Assembly (NCBI RefSeq): GCF_016908415.1
Contig: NZ_JAFBDW010000003.1
Span: forward strand, 248,001-312,000
From: Caldicoprobacter guelmensis
Lineage (GTDB): Bacteria > Bacillota > Clostridia > Caldicoprobacterales > Caldicoprobacteraceae
DNA length: 64,000 nt
Reading direction: 5' to 3'
The notes under the pieces are model-generated. The model was given only the letters and a program-made list of their open reading frames with translations, did no database searches and was not told where the DNA came from. Positions 60,146 to 64,000 of the stretch are shown here, one piece after another (position 1 is the first letter of the stretch; each line of letters begins with the position of its first letter). Position numbers and translations under genes: made by a program.

Positions 60146-61819
60146 CTATTTTGCCGATGCGCTCAATAATTTAGCTTTATGTGATATATTTGTAACGCTG
60201 GCATCATCTTCCCCGTGATATATAGCATGTTCTATAACCTCTTCAATCCTTTTTGCCGGAACAATCGATATATCGCAATTTTTAAAGGTTTCCTGCCAAT
60301 TTTCCATAGGTATTATTACCTTTTTTACTCCCGCCTGAACAGCCGCCTCTATCTTGGCAGCTATACCCCCCACCGGCTTTACCTCTCCCAAAATGGATAC
60401 CTCTCCCGTCATGGCCACTCTACCATCCACAGGCTGCCCCGTTATAGCCGAATACACCGCCACCGCCATGGCTATCCCCGCCGAAGGGCCATCCACAGGT
60501 ATGCCACCGGGGAAATTTAGGTGCACATCATAATCCCTGGGGTTTACACCCAGCCACTTCCTCACGGCTGTCAGCACATTTTCCACCGAATCCCTGGCAG
60601 TGCTCTTCCTGCGCATTCGCTTTCCTTCAGAACCCATTTCTTCCTCGTCGATTATACCTGTTACCGTAACCATGCCTTTCCCTTTTCCGGCAGGCATTGC
60701 TGAGGCCTCCACTTCCATGATGGTTCCCAGGTGAGCCCCGTATACAGCCAGTCCATTTACACAGCCCACCCTTGGAATACCTTCTACCTTTTTCTCAGGC
60801 CTTGGGCTGTAATGTCCACTGTTTATCACCCATTCTATATCTTTTACGGTAATGTCGGTCCTCCCCTCGGTCAAAGCAAGACCACCAGCAAGCTGTATCA
60901 TATTAACCGCATCCCTGCCATTGCCTGCATACTTGCCCACCAACTCAACGGCTCGCTCAGCAATTGAAAAGCCGCCTTTTTTAGCCGCATTCCTGGCAAT
61001 TTGCATGACCTCATCGGGCCTTAACTCTCTGAAGAATATCTCGAGGCACCTAGACCTTATGGCCGCAGGTATCTCGCTAGGACTTCTTGTGGTTGCCCCA
61101 ATCAAGCGGAAGTCTGCTGGCAACCCTTTCTGGAAAATCTCATGAATGTGTCTGGGGATATTGGTATCATAGGAGCTGTAATATGCGCTCTCAAAAAACA
61201 CCTTTCTATCCTCTAGTACCTTCAGCAGCTTGTTCATCTGTATGGGATGAAGCTCGCCTATTTCATCCAGGAATAGCACCCCTCCATGGGCTTTAGTAAC
61301 TGCTCCAGGCTTTGGTTGCGGAATCCCAGCAATCCCCAGCGGCCCCGCTCCTTGATATATGGGGTCATGCACCGAACCTATGAGAGGGTCGGCTATGCTG
61401 CGCTCATCAAAACGTATGGATGTTGCATCCATTTCTATAAACTTGGCATCGTGACGAAATGGCGACATCGGATTCTTCTTTGCTTCTTCCAGCACCAGCC
61501 GCGCAGCGCAGGTTTTCCCCACCCCTGGAGGTCCATAAATTATCACATGTTGAGGATTAGGTCCGCACAGCGCTGCCCGTAAAGCCTTTATTCCTTCTTC
61601 CTGCCCTATTATCTCATCAAAGCTGGTAGGGCGGGTTTTTTCAGACAATGGTTCGGTCAAAGAAATCTCGCGAAGTCGTTGGAGGTTCTCAAGCTCCTTT
61701 TTTGATTCTTTCTCCACCGCTACTTTATTGCCCTGCTGGCTTCTGAGCAGGTTTAAAAAATACAGCCCTATGACTATGGCAAAAAAGAGCTGTATTATGA
61801 CCACGGCATTAGTCAGCAA
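60146..61819 (-). CDS. lonB: ATP-dependent protease LonB (sporulation type)
   Basis: This 557-residue membrane-anchored Lon has an N-terminal helix (about 3-24, VIIQLFFAIVIGLYFL), no LON substrate domain, AAA+ with Walker A GPPGVGKTCAA and Walker B GVLFLDEIGELHP, and the protease domain with PVDGPSAGIAM (Ser) and a following Lys (GGIAAKIEAAVQAG). In Bacillus LonB is made in the forespore under SigF. Its position between clpX and lonA is the normal Firmicute order. No SigF-type promoter was clear to me. Confidence 0.95.
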   Translation of the reverse strand: MLTNAVVIIQLFFAIVIGLYFLNLLRSQQGNKVAVEKESKKELENLQRLREISLTEPLSEKTRPTSFDEIIGQEEGIKALRAALCGPNPQHVIIYGPPGVGKTCAARLVLEEAKKNPMSPFRHDAKFIEMDATSIRFDERSIADPLIGSVHDPIYQGAGPLGIAGIPQPKPGAVTKAHGGVLFLDEIGELHPIQMNKLLKVLEDRKVFFESAYYSSYDTNIPRHIHEIFQKGLPADFRLIGATTRSPSEIPAAIRSRCLEIFFRELRPDEVMQIARNAAKKGGFSIAERAVELVGKYAGNGRDAVNMIQLAGGLALTEGRTDITVKDIEWVINSGHYSPRPEKKVEGIPRVGCVNGLAVYGAHLGTIMEVEASAMPAGKGKGMVTVTGIIDEEEMGSEGKRMRRKSTARDSVENVLTAVRKWLGVNPRDYDVHLNFPGGIPVDGPSAGIAMAVAVYSAITGQPVDGRVAMTGEVSILGEVKPVGGIAAKIEAAVQAGVKKVIIPMENWQETFKNCDISIVPAKRIEEVIEHAIYHGEDDASVTNISHKAKLLSASAK

Positions 61820-61965
61820 GTGGTATTCCCCCTTTTCGAGATACCGTTTTTTTAACCGTTCTCCTGGATAGTATATGTAACCAGATGATTTTTATCCAAT
61901 TTGTTTTCTACAAGAGGTGTTTTTAAAGAAAAGACATCACGCTTAGTAAAAATTTGGTAAAAATA

Positions 61966-61996
61966 AAAAGGGAGCGACTTATATCACTCCCTTTTT
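61966..61996 (-). terminator. Terminator after clpX
   Basis: AAAAAGGGAG pairs with CTCCCTTTTT across an 11-base loop, followed leftward by ATTTTTACC. It lies 20 bases beyond the clpX stop. Confidence 0.85.
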
Positions 61997-62016
61997 AAAC
62001 CCGCTTTTGTATCGCC

Positions 62017-63303
62017 TTATGACACCGATTCGCGCTTTTCTTTTTGCTTTTTGAACCCTTTACGTGCCCGCTGCCCTTCCGAAATTATTATTATGGGCTC
62101 ACTCTTTCTTAGCACCACATCCTTGGTTATTATGCACTTCTCCACATCTTCACGAGAAGGAATCTCAAACATTACATCTAGCATCAGCTCTTCCATTATA
62201 GCCCTCAGACCACGAGCGCCCGTCTTGCGTTCAAGGGCCTGCTTGGCAATCAAGCGCAGCGCTTCATCCTCAAATTCCAATGTCACCCCATCCATCTCAA
62301 ATAACTTTTGATATTGCCTAACCAAAGCATTCTTGGGCTCCGTCAAAATCTTCACCAAAGCCTCCTCGTCTAAAGCATGGAGGGTAACGATAATGGGGAG
62401 ACGTCCCACAAACTCCGGGATCAAACCAAACTTGAGCAAGTCTTCTGGCATAATGTGCTTGAGAAGCTCACTGGGATCGCTGTTTACCTTACTTCGAATC
62501 TCTGCCCCAAATCCCAGCGAACTCTTTCCTATACGGTTCTGAATAATTTTCTCTATACCTTCAAAAGCGCCACCACATATGAAGAGAATATTGGTGGTGT
62601 CTATCTGTATAAACTCTTGGTGGGGATGCTTACGCCCCCCCTGGGGCGGAACATTGGCAATGGTACCCTCCAAGATTTTAAGCAAAGCCTGCTGTACGCC
62701 CTCGCCGGATACATCTCGGGTTATGGAAGGGTTTTCTGACTTTCGGGCTATTTTATCTACTTCATCTATATACACTATACCTTTTTCGGCCTTCTCGATA
62801 TCATAATCGGCGGCTTGAATGAGCCTCAGAAGGATGTTCTCCACATCTTCGCCCACGTATCCAGCTTCGGTTAGAGTGGTAGCATCTGCTATCGTAAAGG
62901 GGACGTTCAATATCTTTGCCAGCGTCTGAGCAAGCAGCGTCTTGCCAGACCCCGTTGGCCCCAGCATCAATATATTGCTTTTCTGTAGCTCCACACCATC
63001 CTTCTTTGAATCGCTGTTAATGCGCTTGTAATGATTGTATACTGCCACTGAAAGTATCTTTTTGGCCCTGTCCTGACCTATGACATACTGGTTAAGTATA
63101 GAATAAATTTCCTGGGGCTTGGGGATATCGTGCATATCGAAGCTGGACGATTCTTCAAATTCCTCCTCTATGATCTCCTGGCACAACTCTATGCACTCAT
63201 CACAAATATAGACCCCCGGCCCAGCCACCAGGCGCCTTACCTGGTCCTGGGTCTTACCACAGAAAGAACATTTAAGTTGCTTTCTATCATCATATCTTGC
63301 CAA
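62017..63303 (-). CDS. clpX: ATP-dependent unfoldase ClpX
   Basis: ClpX unfolds substrates and feeds them to ClpP. From the chosen start it has 428 residues beginning MARYDDRKQLKC. The N-terminal zinc domain has C12, C15, C34 and C37. Walker A GPTGSGKTLLAQ, Walker B IVYIDEVDKIARK and the ClpP-binding IGF-type loop region follow. The start is a TTG at 63303, six bases after AGAGGTG, because it gives the exact family N-terminus; a GTG three codons earlier lies inside that ribosome site. Confidence 0.97.
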   Translation of the reverse strand: MARYDDRKQLKCSFCGKTQDQVRRLVAGPGVYICDECIELCQEIIEEEFEESSSFDMHDIPKPQEIYSILNQYVIGQDRAKKILSVAVYNHYKRINSDSKKDGVELQKSNILMLGPTGSGKTLLAQTLAKILNVPFTIADATTLTEAGYVGEDVENILLRLIQAADYDIEKAEKGIVYIDEVDKIARKSENPSITRDVSGEGVQQALLKILEGTIANVPPQGGRKHPHQEFIQIDTTNILFICGGAFEGIEKIIQNRIGKSSLGFGAEIRSKVNSDPSELLKHIMPEDLLKFGLIPEFVGRLPIIVTLHALDEEALVKILTEPKNALVRQYQKLFEMDGVTLEFEDEALRLIAKQALERKTGARGLRAIMEELMLDVMFEIPSREDVEKCIITKDVVLRKSEPIIIISEGQRARKGFKKQKEKRESVS

Positions 63304-63324
63304 TTTTTTCACCTCTTAATTTAA

Positions 63325-63909
63325 CTATTTACGCGACACAATGACTTCGTCGACGATGCCGTATTCCTTGGCCTCATATGCCGACATAAAGAAGTCACGA
63401 TCAGTGTCCCTCTCTATCTTTTCCAGGGGTTGCCCTGTCCTCTCGGCCAAAATCTCGTTAAGGCGCCTCTTGATCTTGAGGATCTGCTCAGCGTGTATCT
63501 TTATGTCGGATGCAGAACCCCGTGCCCCGCCAATAGGCTGATGGATCATGATTTCGCTGTTAGGCAGAGCATACCTCTTACCCTTAGTGCCGGCCGCCAA
63601 TAAGAAAGCTCCCATGGAGGCAGCCATTCCAATACATATGGTTGACACATCGCACTTGATATACTGTATGGTATCGTAAATGGCCAGCCCAGCCGTCACC
63701 GAGCCCCCAGGGCTGTTGATGTAAAGCTGTATGTCCTTGTCGGGGTCCTTGGCTTCTAGATACAGCATCTGAGCTATCACAAGGTCGGCGGTTTCATCAT
63801 ATATCTCCCCGCCAAGGAATATAATTCTATCCTCCAAAAGCCGTGAGTATATGTCGTATGCGCGTTCACCACGGCTGGTCTGCTCCACAACGATAGGTAC
63901 CAAGCTCAT
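63325..63909 (-). CDS. clpP: ATP-dependent Clp protease proteolytic subunit
   Basis: This 194-residue tetradecameric serine protease has the catalytic triad S98 (GMAASMGAF), H123 (IMIHQPIGG) and D172 (DTDRDFFMSA). The start at 63909 (MSLVPIVVEQTSRGERAYDIYSRLL) follows GAGGTG with an 8-base spacer; an upstream GTG six codons earlier overlaps that site. clpX follows after 21 bases, and the probable tig gene precedes it. Confidence 0.98.
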   Translation of the reverse strand: MSLVPIVVEQTSRGERAYDIYSRLLEDRIIFLGGEIYDETADLVIAQMLYLEAKDPDKDIQLYINSPGGSVTAGLAIYDTIQYIKCDVSTICIGMAASMGAFLLAAGTKGKRYALPNSEIMIHQPIGGARGSASDIKIHAEQILKIKRRLNEILAERTGQPLEKIERDTDRDFFMSAYEAKEYGIVDEVIVSRK

Positions 63910-63945
63910 CCCTTGATCACCTCTCAATCTATCATAAACTTAAGT

Positions 63946-64000
63946 TCATTCAGCCGTAGTATCTTTTACTGCTTGCTGGCTTGTGCTCTCATTACCATTT
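63946..64000 (-). CDS. tig: C-terminal end of a probable trigger factor
   Basis: Only the last 17 codons and the TGA stop are visible, reading GNESTSQQAVKDTTAE at the end. A polar, disordered tail directly upstream of clpP fits trigger factor, which precedes clpPX in nearly all Firmicutes. The call rests on position; the sequence itself is not diagnostic. Confidence 0.5.
   Translation of the reverse strand, partial: NGNESTSQQAVKDTTAE

Noticed and set aside
1..64000. CRISPR arrays, tRNA or rRNA genes, complete insertion sequences
   Set aside because: No regularly spaced repeats, tRNA-like cloverleaf with T-loop, rRNA segments or transposase genes were seen when reading both strands.

Overview
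The window is a chromosomal core segment of a low-to-moderate G+C, anaerobic, probably endospore-forming member of the Clostridia. I cannot name a genus from sequence alone. Support comes from gene order and content: the runs yebC-bofC-like-...-ruvCAB-queA-tgt-yajC-secDF-recJ-apt-relA-dtd-hemZ-hisS-aspS and tig-clpP-clpX-lonB-lonA are classical for Clostridia; the SCIFF peptide with its TIGR04086 partner, the SPOCS-like protein and LonB are clostridial or sporulation signatures; the anaerobic NrdD/NrdG pair and a Na+-pump decarboxylase beta subunit fit an anaerobe. Almost everything is on the minus strand, so it is read from right to left.

Layout, left to right. 1-5.5 kb: three tandem M42 aminopeptidase paralogs, a diverged Mur-ligase-like protein and a fructokinase. 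5.6-6.9 kb: an AT-rich stretch with gene relics and several terminators. 7.0-10.35 kb: the iscR-nifS-iscU-mnmA operon for Fe-S cluster and tRNA thiolation sulfur supply, with a palindrome over the iscR promoter start. 10.4-18.6 kb: rarA, a candidate 6S RNA, glyA, trxA, rseC, tcdA, aspS and hisS behind a T-box leader. 18.6-36 kb: PPC-domain protein, hemZ, MBL hydrolase, dtd, relA, apt, recJ, secF, secD, the SCIFF gene scfA (only 46 codons), TIGR04086, yajC, tgt, queA and ruvBAC. 36-41 kb: argGH on the plus strand under tandem ARG boxes, and proBA on the minus strand. 41-46 kb: BofC-like protein, YebC, a GH38 alpha-mannosidase and an MBL hydrolase. 46.4-49.7 kb: nrdD-nrdG (plus) and a DUF134 protein. 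49.8-53.5 kb: membrane pyrophosphatase, a tiny OadG-like subunit and OadB, preceded by a candidate attenuator leader. 53.5-57.6 kb: a CBS-GGDEF protein, a 54-residue membrane peptide, a SPOCS-like protein and an unrecognised 538-residue propeller-like protein. 57.6-64 kb: lonA, lonB, clpX, clpP and the last codons of the probable tig gene.

Functionally the window combines translation quality control and tRNA modification, Holliday-junction processing, protein export, ATP-dependent proteolysis, Arg/Pro biosynthesis and deoxynucleotide synthesis. The best candidates for new biology are: the oadB leader (12-codon ORF, possible antiterminator, terminator); the SCIFF gene that has its own promoter and terminator but no adjacent maturase gene; the Mur-ligase homolog that has lost family motifs; the small membrane ORF with its uncharacterised neighbours; and the relic region at 5.6-6.9 kb. 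I see no CRISPR array, tRNA, rRNA or complete insertion sequence.
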